Positions 20,132 to 30,124 of a DNA stretch of 64,000 nucleotides are shown here, piece after piece. Positions within the stretch are counted from its first letter, which is position 1. The number at the start of each line of letters is the position of its first letter. Both the position numbers and the translations under genes were made by a program. The stretch is from the NCBI GenBank assembly GCA_014529385.2, contig CM043963.1:98097912-98161911 (forward strand), given 5' to 3'. The notes under the pieces were generated by a model. The model was given only the letters and a program-made list of their open reading frames with translations, made no database searches and was not told where the DNA came from. The stretch is from Adiantum capillus-veneris (taxonomy: Eukaryota; Streptophyta; Polypodiopsida; Polypodiales; Pteridaceae).

Positions 20132-21396
20132 TCATAGTGGACTTAAATAGTGAGACCAAGTCGATGAAGAAGCTACCATGGACACCCTAGCAGAGGATCC
20201 TTTCTATTGGATACACCTCAGTTATGCTACTCTTAACTTTGTTCCTTAGAAGAAGAATGCCATCTTGAGCATCGGTTGCCTTGTAGAAAATTGAATTGTA
20301 GACCACACTACATCCAAGAATCCCCATTCATGAACTGTGAACACATCACGTCTGAAAATAATACTCCAAGATAATGAACTATGGAACACACCTTGTCCAT
20401 GATCTGACCAACAATAATGGATTGGTGCACTCATCCATAGCGTTTTTAGATACATCTGATTGGTTTTGTGCTAGATACATGTGTGTTGCACTCCAACCCA
20501 TGGGTTCAAACACCAATACCTTGAACTCCAATACAAGGGTCCAATTAACTATACGGAGCATTGTTTGCCCCTCTCTACCACTCACAAGCCTCTCTTTGGT
20601 TGAAGCTAGTGGCGGCAACTGCCTCTTGACTAGAAATCTGGTGTTGTGGCCACTGTGGTCACCATCATGAGTGCCATGATGATCTCCTTTGTCAAATCTT
20701 TATTACCGTTATGTCTGTCTAGCTTGCCTTTGTATTTGTCTTCCTGAGTTCTTGCTTTTGTATTTATCTTCAAACTCCCGAGCCAAACAAAAGCGTCATG
20801 TCACATTTATAACAACTGACCTCGTGGGTATTGAGGCAACTAACTGAGTACTGGTACTACCATCCTTGTCAAGCTTGCCTTTGCCTTTGTCCTCTAGAAA
20901 ACTTGTCCATTTGCTTTTGGCTTCACAATCTTGAGCCAAACAATTTGTCGGCTTCCTTGAGAACTGTGTCGGTGCATAGGTTGCTAACTGGATGGGGGTT
21001 GATTATTTTTCTATAGCCATTTGTCGGTGTTGGTCTTAGTTTATTCGTTCAATTTTTCAGTGGTGCTAAGGCAAGGGGGATTCCATCACAAGGTTACAGT
21101 CCTCAAAAGGGCCTTTTGCACTCCTATCAGCTTCAACGCTAGTCCCCAAGTCGCACCAAACACAAGTCTCCTTAGCCTTCCCAAAAGAGGACTTTAAGTG
21201 CCCAAGGTCACTTTATAGGCCCCTTTCCATGATCTTGCTACCTCACTAGCAAAGGCACTACAACGTTTTAAAACGCTGATAACAAATGGTGAGAAAGATG
21301 TTGTCAAAACGGGGCATCTCAAGATGTCATTTCCAAGAGCATCAGTGAATTGCTCCCCTTCCAAAGCGGCTGCCGACTACTGGCTCTTGTAGCAGT

Positions 21397-21560
21397 GCGT
21401 TTCAAAATGCTTTTGTGTTGAATATACCAAGATGGCCCAGCTCGCTTGCGTTTCAAAAAGCTCTTGCATTGAGAGACCAAGATGGCCCGGTTGACCACGT
21501 TTTGGAATGCGCCTAGGGATGACCAATGGATGCCGATTTGGCTTGCATTTCAGGATGCTG
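21397..21560. repeat. About 49-bp tandem repeats in the leader of E3
   Basis: GCGTTTCAAAA-type anchors fall at 21397, 21448, 21497 and 21545. Units share CCAAGATGGCCC(A/G)G. A related older unit with ACGTTTTAAAACG is near 21267. Confidence 0.75.
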
Positions 21561-21654
21561 CAAAAAGTGCAAGGGAGGGAAGCCTAGATAATGATCCTCC
21601 TCTCTAATTTCTCTTCTTCACATCGTTTCTCTCTCGCGATCAAAGAGCACGCAA

Positions 21655-21665
21655 CTCTGATACCA
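21655..21665 (-). other. Primer-binding site of E3
   Basis: Minus-strand TGGTATCAGAG directly follows the 5' LTR end at 21666. Initiator Met-tRNA type. Confidence 0.85.
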
Positions 21666-21708
21666 TGTCAAAGTCGACGATGATGTGAAAGCCTAGACAC
21701 CAAGGGGG

Positions 21709-21788
21709 TGTTAGGAAATATGACGTAGCTAAGTAGATAATTGAGTAGATTACTTAATGGAGAGAGATAATTTCCACACACAAGAGAT

Positions 21789-21831
<43 letters not shown>

Positions 21832-22261
21832 CACGATATACGTGGTTCACCCAATGTGGGCTACGTCCACGGGAAAGCAATTACTCAATGGCTTTAGTAC
21901 TTCAAAACAAGAAGTAGGTTACAAAGGGATTATACATTTTTGGAGCTCCCACCTTGCTTCACTCTCACCACCTCACACCCACCTTGTTGCATCAACTTCA
22001 CACTGTGAAATGTGTGTAGAAATGGCCTCCTTTTATAGGCCAAAAGTGCTGCCCTCTCTCATGAGAGGCAGCCATGTGTAGCCGCCCTTGTGTAGATAAG
22101 TCCGAATCGGACCCTCCAATCTACCCATGTGTGGCTGCCCTTGAGAAGACAAGTCCGCTTTTGAATTCGGCCACCGGCCAACCGACCAACCGACCAACCG
22201 ATCGGTCGTTTTCCGACCACTTTTCGGCTGCCGTCCCCGGCCATAGTATTCTGGCGAAACA
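21709..22261. repeat. Isolated LTR-like block (solo LTR or Copia LTR remnant)
   Basis: Bounded by TGTTAGGAAATATGACG and TCTGGCGAAACA, so TG...CA on either strand. It contains a GA tract (21790-21828) and ATACGTGGTTCACCC...CTACGTCCACG, a motif frequent in plant Copia LTRs, usually antisense. No matching target duplication was found, and it differs from C1's own 5' LTR. A short CCAACCGA repeat is at 22178-22202. Confidence 0.5.
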
Positions 22262-22344
22262 TATTATTCAAGACTGGCCGTGAAATTTTTGATTTGTGAC
22301 AATGATTTATTTTTCGGCGAGTTATTTTTTTTCACGCACAATGG

Positions 22345-23023
22345 CTTCTTACATTTGCACACCTTATCCTCTTGTCCTTTCTTGACAAAACCTCGAGGTT
22401 GTGTTACATAAACTTCCTCAAATATGTCACCATTCAAGAAAGCAGTAACAATGTCTGACTGATGTACATCCCAACCAAAATGAGCTGCCAATGCACATAG
22501 AGAATGCAGCATAGTCATATGACAAGTGGGAGCAAAAAGTCTCTTCATAATCTATGCCTTTTTGTTGTGCATAACCCTTTGCAACAAGTCGAGCCTTATA
22601 GCGAGCAATCTCACCATCCGGCTTGCGTTTCAACATGTAAACCCACTTTGTACCAATGGTCTTTTTTCCAAGAGGCAAATCACATAAAGTCCATGTGTCA
22701 TTTTCTAGAAGTGCATCATATTTTGATTGCATGGCAGCCATCCAATTTTCTGAATTTTGTGCTTCATGAAAAGACAGAGGTTCCTCGACATCATGTAAGC
22801 TAGACATAACCAAAGCATAACAATTTGATACGTAAGATGCATGGCAAGAACCTGGACGAGTACGACTAGACATAAGTGCATCCAATTTACTGTCACATAA
22901 AGTATGCACCAGCCATTTAGGCATACCTCTAGCATGCTCATTCTCAACCCTTTTCTCATCAAGCACATCATGTACATATGCATCAGTAATAGGCTGATCT
23001 GTAACATTTTCAAAAACCCCCAT
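22345..23023 (-). pseudogene. Copia reverse transcriptase, N-terminal half only
   Basis: RVT_2-type reverse transcriptase. Motifs: WMAAMQSKYDALLENDTW, then KKTIGTKWVYMLKRKPDGE, RYKARLVAKGYAQQKGIDYEETF, a frameshift near 22545, HFGWDVHQSDIVTAFLNGD and EVYVTQPRGFV. The first catalytic Asp (in HQSDIVTAFLNG, the VDVKTAFLNG block) is present. Homology stops just after the KVCKxKKPL segment, where GLKQSPRQW would follow, so YVDD and all of RNase H are missing. The tail from 22345 to 22262 is unrelated. Confidence 0.85.
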
Positions 23024-23056
23024 AGGCTGTACATTTGCCTCATTGGAATTTACGTT

Positions 23057-23990
23057 CTAACTTCCACCACTGAAAAGAGGCAACAAAGTGTCATATATGT
23101 CCTGTGAGCTTACATTACTATCTCTAGTACATGACACCAAGGGCTGAACATAATCTTCCACAAACACAACATCCTGTGAAACCAGAATATGCTTTGTTTG
23201 TGAATAATGCAACCTGTAACCTTTGCTTTCAACACTATAACCAACAAAAATACATTTGACAGCCTTATCATCCAATTTTCTGCGCTATGTTTGTGGCACC
23301 AAAGCATTTTCCAAACAATCAAAAACACCCATGTGCTTAATAGAAGGCTTTCTATCATGCCATGCTTCATATGGTGTAATAGAATGCAAAGCTTTTGTGG
23401 GACACCTGTTCAATACATAAGTGGCACACAAGGAACGTGGCAAAGCTTGACTTTTGACCATACATTGTGCCATTTTTGTAAGTGACCTGTTTTTCCTCTC
23501 AGGAACACCATTTTATTGAGGCGTATATGCACTATACATTGGTGTTTTATCCCACGACCAGCCAGAAATGCGTTAAATTCATGAGACATATACTCCCCCC
23601 CTCGATGAGAACGGAGGGTGCCCATAGTACATTTCGAGACATTTTCAGCCATAGTCAAAAATTGTTTGAAGCACATAAATACTTTCAACTTCGCTTTAAG
23701 TGGAAATACCCATGCATGCCTGGAGTAATCATCAGTGAAAGTCATGAAGTAAAGGTAATTTTTCAAGGAGGGAGTTCCCACAAACATCACTATGGTGACA
23801 AGCTGCAACTTGCATGTGGCCCTAACTGAACCATCCTTTGGAAACTTAGAACGCTGCATGTTACCCAAAATACAGCCTTCACAAACATGTTTGATAGGTG
23901 CTTCAAGAAGTGGCAAATAAGGAACCGTATCAGATTTTTGCAAAGGCAGCAAACTGGAAAAATTCAGATGACCAAAACGTACAACTGCAT
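23057..23990 (-). pseudogene. Copia integrase, catalytically dead
   Basis: Pre-integrase and zinc region: FGHLNFSSLLPL and CEGCILGNMQRSKFP (about 23985-23855). Core: YLYFMTFTDDYSRHAWVF, then LRSHRGGEYMSHEFNAFL at about 23600-23550, where LRSDRGGE is expected, so the second catalytic Asp has become His (GAT to CAT). The first catalytic Asp codon, in the block usually read HSDVCG (about 23800-23780), is still in the DNA but sits in another frame between two indels. The C-terminal part (23275-23057) carries KCIFVGYSVESKGYRL. Frameshifts separate the core from the C-terminal part. Confidence 0.85.
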
Positions 23991-24000
23991 TTGAAAAATT

Positions 24001-24396
24001 CTACGCACACTTGTCATACAAAGTGAGCTTATATAGCCCACGACATAAAATTCCAGACCCAACAATTTTATCACCAAAATTGAGATCATGTACTGTAGAT
24101 CTATCATCCACAAATTTAGCTACAAGACCAAGTCTAGCAAGTGAAGATACAGACGAAAGATTCTTCTTGATCCCAGGTACATAAAGTGCATCTACAAGTG
24201 TGAAAGAGCTTCCATTTATAGTAGTAAGCACAATCTTTATGACTCCTTGAACTAGATAAGAGGCATTGTTGGCACAAGTAACTGAGTTCCCATGAGGGAC
24301 ATACTCAAGTGAGGTGAACAAATCACGATGTGAGGTAATGTGCTTTGTAGCACCACTGTCAAAATACCACACAAGTGAATCTACAACAACTGACAT
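24001..24396 (-). pseudogene. Copia aspartic protease and pre-integrase region
   Basis: Retropepsin that processes the Copia polyprotein. The active-site motif WYFDSGATKHITSHRDLF is intact (DSGA), followed by NNASYLVQGVIKI and FTLVDALYVPGIKKNLSSVS, the conserved block of plant Copia proteases, then SRGLYKL-like CRGLYKLTLYD. The frame is open over about 130 codons and stops just before the integrase zinc region. It is one of the better-preserved parts of C1. Confidence 0.85.
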
Positions 24397-25370
24397 GCAT
24401 GCATCATGGAAATCAACATTATAGGTACACTCATAGAAGACTCAACAATAGCTGCATTTGTAGTGGAACCAGCATTTGCAGTGGAACCACTCTCTTTCTT
24501 CTTAGCCTCTTTGGCCTTCAACTTAGGACACTGCTTGATCAAGTGATCATTAGCTTTACAATAATGGCATCGCATCCAGCAGAAGCATTAGAAACATGTG
24601 ATTTTCTAATTGCAGAAGAACCATAAGAAGTGGCTGCATTGCTTTTACCACCCTTTCTTTGAGCAACAATAAAAGTCCGTTCAATTGCACGCTGTGTAGT
24701 CCTGTTTTTCTTTTTTGAAAGTGACTCTTGCAATAGCAATATGCACAATGTATCAAACTTGAAACTTCGAGATTTCCTTGGGTCATGAGTCTCCAAGTAC
24801 TAGTAAAAGTCTGTAAGAATCTTGCAAGGCATCAAGAACAATCTACACAAGGGAACTGTATGAAATGACTTCACTTGTAGAAATAAGTTGCTCATTGATA
24901 TCCTTGACACCAGTAAGGAAAGTGTCCTTATCATCTTCCTCATGCATAATCTTCGACTCCAACTCTTTATGGAGCAATGCAATTTTTGCCTCATTCAGAC
25001 TTGCATAAAGACCAACCAGAATTTCCCAAGCCTGTTTTGCAGATTTAGTTGAACGAATGTGAAGAGTAATGGTGCGCTTCATAGACAATGCAATCAATGC
25101 ATGAGATCACGCATCTTTTACATCCCAACAAGCTTGTTCTGCCGTAGGAAAAACAACTCTAACACGAACAATCCTTGCAGCAAGACCCGCAACATCCTCA
25201 ACATTGCCTGTATCCTCAGAACTAGGACGTACATCAATGCCCTACACAATGCCCCCAAACACCCTTCGACACAAGAACATGTTGCAAATAAGCCCACATA
25301 GGGTAATTCTGCCCATCCAATCTATCGTCAACAACAAACATCTTGAACACATGTGTGTTGTTGTTAGCCA
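24381..25370 (-). pseudogene. Copia gag with CCHC zinc knuckle
   Basis: Nucleocapsid/capsid precursor. The likely start is the ATG at 25368-25370 (MANNNTHVFKMFVVDDRLDG), then a YPMWAYLQHVL segment. The UBN2-type gag core lies at about 25097-24843, with KSAKQAWEILVGLYAS and HKELESKIMHEEDDKD. A CX2CX4HX4C knuckle, CHYCKANDHLIKQC, is at about 24568-24527. Several stops and frame changes occur, including one at 24845 and a loss of frame between 25234 and 25100. Confidence 0.8.
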
Positions 25371-25670
25371 TGATAAATGCTGCACCTGATGTGAAAATTA
25401 CCCAAAAGAGGAGAAGGAGAGCGGGAACAACACATGCTATATAGCACAAACCGTAGAAGACCGTAAGGGACCTGTTATGCAAAAAACGGTACTGACAATT
25501 TTTTTGCACAAAATGACGAAATAGCTTGTGCAGGCCTGTAGTGGAGACGGAGGCCGAAATGAGCCCGAATCAAAAACCTGCGAACGCTCACCAAAGCTCA
25601 CAAAAATTGGAGAAAGTGAGCAGGCGTGTGCTGGAGCTGCTGGCGACTAAGCCCGGGAGGATGCAACCTG

Positions 25671-25683
25671 CATTGATACCAAT
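25671..25683 (-). other. Primer-binding site of C1
   Basis: The minus strand reads TTGGTATCAATGC just after the LTR end TTCCAACA. It is a diverged initiator Met-tRNA type. Confidence 0.7.
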
Positions 25684-25911
25684 TGTTGGAATTAGGGTTG
25701 CAAGAAAACACACAAAGCTTGGAGAAGACGAAGGAAGCTCAAGACACGCAACAGAGAGTGTTTTTCTTAGTGTGCAATGGAAAGATAGATAGCCCTAGAA
25801 TGATGTGTGTATATACAATGCATGGGGGAAAAGACCTCTTAGTGAGGGGAAAAATGCCTTGGCAGTCCTAAGTGTGTTCACACATATCACTACCACATGT
25901 ATATGGTAACA
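25684..25911 (-). repeat. 5' LTR of C1
   Basis: The minus strand starts TGTTACCATATACATGTGG and ends CAACCCTAATTCCAACA, 228 bp. The first 67 plus-strand bases recur almost unchanged at 61641-61707. A TATA-like GTATATACAC lies near 25810-25820 on the minus strand. Confidence 0.8.
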
Positions 25912-26823
25912 TCTTTATCTTCTTGCAGGTAGTCAATCTGCTGTCGAAGCCGCTGAATTTCTTTGATCGCTCCATTAGCTTTAGCTTTGGCATCCTTTGC
26001 ATCGAACTTTTCCAAATTTGATACTGTTCTTTGGTATCTAAATTGCAATCTAATCATTTCAAAATTATCTTCTAGATCAAAATCCCTGAGGAGCTTGTCT
26101 GCTACCTCAACCTATGCTCCTGAGAGAGGTGATACCACTTGTCATCCTTGGGTTGTCTATTGCCACGAGATCTCTGGCACTTGTTCTCTTTTTAGTTGAT
26201 CCTTCTTAGGCTAGTCTTTGGGTTGCCTCCGCTCCTCTTCTTCCTTGCTTTAATCTTGTTTTACTATTTCAGCGGAATGACAAAAGAATACTTACCTTGC
26301 TTGCCTTGATTTCTCATAGTATATCACCTACAGCTCAGACGGTTCATTATTTGGCTGCTCAATTGCTAATTGCCCTTGGTTTTGCAATTTTGATCCGTTG
26401 TAAGTTGGCCCAAGATTTGATTTGTGTCAAATTCTTCCAAACTAGACATGTTTGAAGCTCTTGCTCTGTTGATTTGGATTTTGCTTTCAAAACTTGATTC
26501 CGACTTTCAGGCTCACTTTATTAACTGTTTATTCTTATTACATAAAAATGAAAGAAAACTAATGAAATTTATTATTATTTGGCCAAAATGAGCAAAAAGT
26601 ATTCCATACACTCATATATACATACTCTCACTCTCACTTTAGGCATCATGTCTGTCAAAAATTGTCGATACGACTCATTATTATGCCTGATAAGAGGTAA
26701 ATCTTGATAAAAAGCAACTCAAAAGTAAAAATTAAAAAGAACAACATACTTTGTACACTATATTCATAAATTCTCAACATCTTGCAGCTTAAGATCTTGC
26801 AATAGGCTACCAAAGCTACTACT
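25912..26823 (-). other. Possible coiled-coil coding remnant and G2 3' flank or LTR
   Basis: Minus strand about 26110-25915 reads as an uninterrupted charged, heptad-like segment (DFDLEDNFEMIRLQFRY, then AIKEIQRLRQQIDYLQEDKD), suggestive of a coiled coil, but it has no start and no known family. Bases 26200-26823 show nothing else. This stretch lies where G2's 3' LTR should be, but no partner LTR is visible to prove it. Confidence 0.3.
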
Positions 26824-26838
26824 ACTCCCCCTTCCTAT
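26824..26838 (-). other. Polypurine tract of G2
   Basis: Minus-strand AATAGGAAGGGGGAG. It resembles G1's tract at 49604-49617 and lies downstream of the pol remnants. Confidence 0.5.
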
Positions 26839-27466
26839 TCAGACTTGTCTCGGATGAAGGTTTGTGCTATGAGCATGGGCACGATTAACATGTATATGCA
26901 AGGCCCTAGAATGTGGCCCTATTATGCGAATGAAAGAGATACATGAGGTAACAATATGCTATGTAAGATGCGAGTACTGAACATATTTTTTAGTGGCTTT
27001 CGATGTCAAGGCTCCATCTAGACTATGTGGTTCAAATAAAATATTTTGAAGATGGCATGATCTATCCTTCATTGTTGGATTGATGTCTGTGGTTCTTTGT
27101 TTGCTTTGGTACCCACTTGCACTTGGGTTCCAGAGATAGATGAGGTGTTTTTTGTGCCTTTTTCTTTGATCTCCATTGCCAATTTGGTTTGGGATTTTGG
27201 GGTTTGTTCTTGGATTTGCACTTGGGGATCCACTTATACTTGGGTTGTCTTGGTATAATTTTGGTTTTCTATTTGGGCTGGCACTACCAAGTATAACTTC
27301 TTTGAGAGTATTGAGATTTTGATGTTAGTTGTTTTGTTGAGATGGGAGGCTTTTGTGGAGCTTTTGGCTTTGGTAACCATATTTGCTTTGGGTTGTCTAC
27401 CATAATTGACTTCTTCAGCCATAGATGCCTAATTGGTTGTCCATTGTATTGCTGAATAGGTTTAGA

Positions 27467-27860
27467 CTACAATTCATGCGGTTGTTTGGGTTGAATGGGC
27501 TGTTTGTCCCAAATATGATCAGTTTGTGCAAAGGGAGTGACATAAGAGGTACCGTTAAGGTTGAAATTTAAGGTTTCCTCTTGCCAACGTGGAACTGCTT
27601 TATACGCACGCATCCATGAGACACCTAGAATGATTGCCGCATTAAGATCAATATATGTCAATACATGGAATTGATGTGGGCATTGATGGCCATGTTTGGC
27701 TTGACGTAAAATGACCATTGTCCATTTGTTTGATTAGTCGTCAATTGTACATTTGACATTTTTAGGTATGTTAAATATTTCATGGCATTTACTCGCGCTC
27801 CAATATCAACAAGTGCTCGCTCATTTGATCCATTTGCGAGCTATATATGGATGCATACAC
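27467..27860 (-). pseudogene. Retropepsin-like domain downstream of integrase in G2
   Basis: The minus strand shows an aspartic-protease signature ALVDIGARVNAM at 27781-27819 (D-[TS]-G-A with Thr changed to Ile) and, about 150 bp later in another frame, a flap-and-terminal motif LGVSWM at 27611-27628 followed by RAYKAVPRW. G1 has the same pair (LLDTGAKYN and LGHMWM) at the same place relative to integrase. Retropepsins normally lie between gag and RT; this one follows integrase. The frame shifts between the two motifs and contains stops, so it is a relic. The function in the living family is unknown; it could be a duplicated protease or a structural accessory domain. Confidence 0.6.
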
Positions 27861-28549
27861 CCATACCTCCATGCCAATTTGGCTTTGTCTGAATCACTTT
27901 GATAGAAGGAGGTGGTGTTGCAAGTTGTTGAATTGGGACTGTGTTTTGTCATTCTTTGTGCTTTAAAATTTACAAGTTCACTTCCTTGTGAGCCCGTTAT
28001 TGAATGGCTTGAGTATTTTGCTTCCATTTTGTTGCTTTATAAATCTTTTCCAGCATTTTCAAAGGTTAGTGGTATATGATATTTCTTCAATCTGCAACCA
28101 CTAATCGAGTTGGTGGGCATCTCTTCTCCCTCTAATGTTGCATGTTTTATGATGCCACTGGACGATATGTCACTAATCGAGTTGGGCATCTCTTCTCCCT
28201 CTAATATTGCAAGTTTTATGATGCCACTGGACTATATGTCACTAATCACAAATAATCCATTACCTAAGGTGTAGACTAATATGTAGTCACCCCTTTTAAA
28301 ACTCCTTACTAATCACATGTTGATCATGGAATTCCTTCATGAACCGTTTTTATGGGTAGATGGCAGCGATAGCTCGTACACGTAGTTCACCTATGTTTTC
28401 TAGCTTGTTATCCTTTCATGTTCTGTCCACTCTAATTTCTTGGGTACTCAAAGTATAGGAATCAAGAAGTTTATGGGTAATTTTTCATTAAGCCCAAACA
28501 CCATATTGAAAGGTGTTGTACCTATTGCTGTTTTTTGTAAGCAACTCGA

Positions 28550-29565
28550 TACGCCCAAAAAGCTGAATGGAACTTTTGTTCTCAATCTGCTCTTGATTCG
28601 TTCACTATTTTTGTGAGCACTATGCACATAATTTTGTTTGTGCTATGTGCTTGTCCATTTGCTTGAGGGTGATGTGGCATTGATTTACGATGAATTACCA
28701 TGAACTCTTTCAACAAGAATTTAATCATTTCCTTTATGAAGTGAGTCCCTCTGCTGCTCACTATTTTGCCCATATATCGTAAAAACATTTTCATACAAGA
28801 ACTCTGTTGTCGTTCTTGCACCATTTCTTTGTGTTGTCGCTTTAGCTTCTACCCATTTGGTTAGATAGTCTATGGCCACAATCATATATTGAGCATGTGT
28901 TCTATATGCGGGAGGTGTGATAGGTCCAACAAAGCAATTCCCCATTTGGCAAAAGCCCTTTCCCCCATCATAGGTTGTAATGGCACTTTACCTTACCTCA
29001 TCGACGCTTTGGTATGCTAGAATTCATCACAACTCTTCAAAAATATTTTAATATCCATGAACAAGGTCGGCCACCAAATTCCTGCAACAAGGTTTGCTTT
29101 CGTAGTATTATCTGTAGAAAAATGTCCTGCTTATTCGGCATGAGCTTGCTCAAGAATTGTTATATATTCACTATTTGTGGCACACATTAGAAATTGGTTA
29201 TTCTTTCCTTGCTTGTAGGTGATTCTCCACTATTGAGTAGCTTTCTGCTCGACTTGAATGTATCTCCTCCTAGATTTACTCAACCCCAGTAAGACACCTT
29301 TGGTTAGGTAATCCAAAATGTACAAACTTCACTTGGATGCAACTGCTACTCTAAATAGTGTTGCATGTTCTACCGGTGCGTGATCTTTGCAAATGTCACA
29401 TGAACTAATATAGTCATAAAGACTTTGTTTCATATTAGGCCAATACACATCAAGTCTCACCAATCGCTGAAATGTTTGTACTTTTCCACTGTGAATTCTC
29501 ATTATTTGCACATGAGCTTGGCTCAAGTACACATTCCTTTTTGTTGGCTCTATACATAGCCTCAA
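28550..29565 (-). pseudogene. Gypsy integrase of G2, all three catalytic residues lost
   Basis: Zinc-binding segment at about 29520-29380: HVQIMRIHSGKVQTF, VYWPNMKQSLYDYI and CDICKDHAPVEHATL. Core: GNCFVGPITPPAY at 28945-28905, where the family has an Asp before FVGP; AIDYLTKWVEAKA; IVSSRGTHFIKEM at about 28775, where SDRGTHF or SDNGTHF is expected; and HPQANGQAHSTNK at about 28660, where GQAESTNK is expected. The D, D and E positions therefore read C, S and H. Frameshifts separate the parts. Confidence 0.8.
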
Positions 29566-29568
29566 TAG

Positions 29569-30124
29569 TCAATCATTCCCTTGCTTATATAGCCTTTCAA
29601 CTATTAGCACAAGTGTTTGTGTCTGCTCAATATTTGATGGTTGTCTCTCAACTTGAAGTGAACCAATGGTGAGCAATGGTATGACATGTTCACTCCACCT
29701 TGGTACCATATCGATATTAAATAGATAAGAGTCAGACATGTCATCATCAACCCCCCTTGGTGCTTCCCCAGGAGTCAATCTAGAAAAATGGTCAGCTCTT
29801 TTATGTGTAGTCCCCTTTTTGACTACTATGATGAAATCAAGCTCAAGCAATATGATAAATCATCGAACAATATGCCATGTATTGCATGGTTTGTTCACCA
29901 AGTACAATAGTGCTTGATGATCCACAATGAACAAATTCATTCATGAGAAGGTAGTGTTTAAACGTTTTTACCGCATAGACCATTCCTAACCCTTCTCTTT
30001 CCATGGTTGTGTAATTACTATTGAGTTGTCTCTTGGAGTAACAGATGGAGAAATCCATATTGTTCTCTCCAGGCTGTGCTAGGATGCATCCGATAGCATA
30101 TGTTGCCATATTTATTTGTAGCAA
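29569..30124 (-). pseudogene. Gypsy RNase H and connector of G2
   Basis: RNase H degrades the RNA template during reverse transcription. Motifs: INMATYAIGCILAQPGENN at the start, matching IDTSNFAIGCVLAQPGEHK in G1, so the first catalytic Asp is Asn here; YSKRQLNSNYTTMEREGLGM with the catalytic Glu retained; and VKTFKHYLLMNEFVHC. After a frame change at about 29850 comes the spacer FIIVVKKGTTHKRADHFSRL, then GEAPRGVDDDMSDSYLF. The RT domain that should precede it is missing. Confidence 0.8.

Larger units (their letters stand above)
19829..21704 (-). mobile_element. Short LTR retrotransposon E3 without pol (LARD/TRIM-like)
   Basis: Minus-strand element: 3' LTR 19829-20118, polypurine tract 20119-20131, internal region about 1.55 kb, primer-binding site 21655-21665, and a truncated 5' LTR 21666-21704. 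LTR ends match: GACTTTGATA in the 3' LTR and GACTTTGACA in the 5' LTR. No retrotransposon protein domain is visible inside. The 5' LTR is lost beyond about 39 bp, where an unrelated LTR-like block begins at 21709. Confidence 0.75.
22262..25911 (-). mobile_element. Degenerate Copia retrotransposon C1
   Basis: Minus-strand order: 5' LTR (25911-25684), PBS, gag, CCHC knuckle, protease, integrase, N-terminal half of reverse transcriptase. Protease before integrase before RT is the Ty1/Copia order. The sequence loses homology near 22345, before the YVDD box and RNase H, and no matching 3' LTR is present, so the 3' third has been deleted or replaced. Confidence 0.88.

Noticed and set aside
21709-22261. 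3' LTR of Copia C1
   Set aside because: Position fits, but the sequence does not match C1's 5' LTR at 25684-25911, so it is left as an independent LTR-like block.
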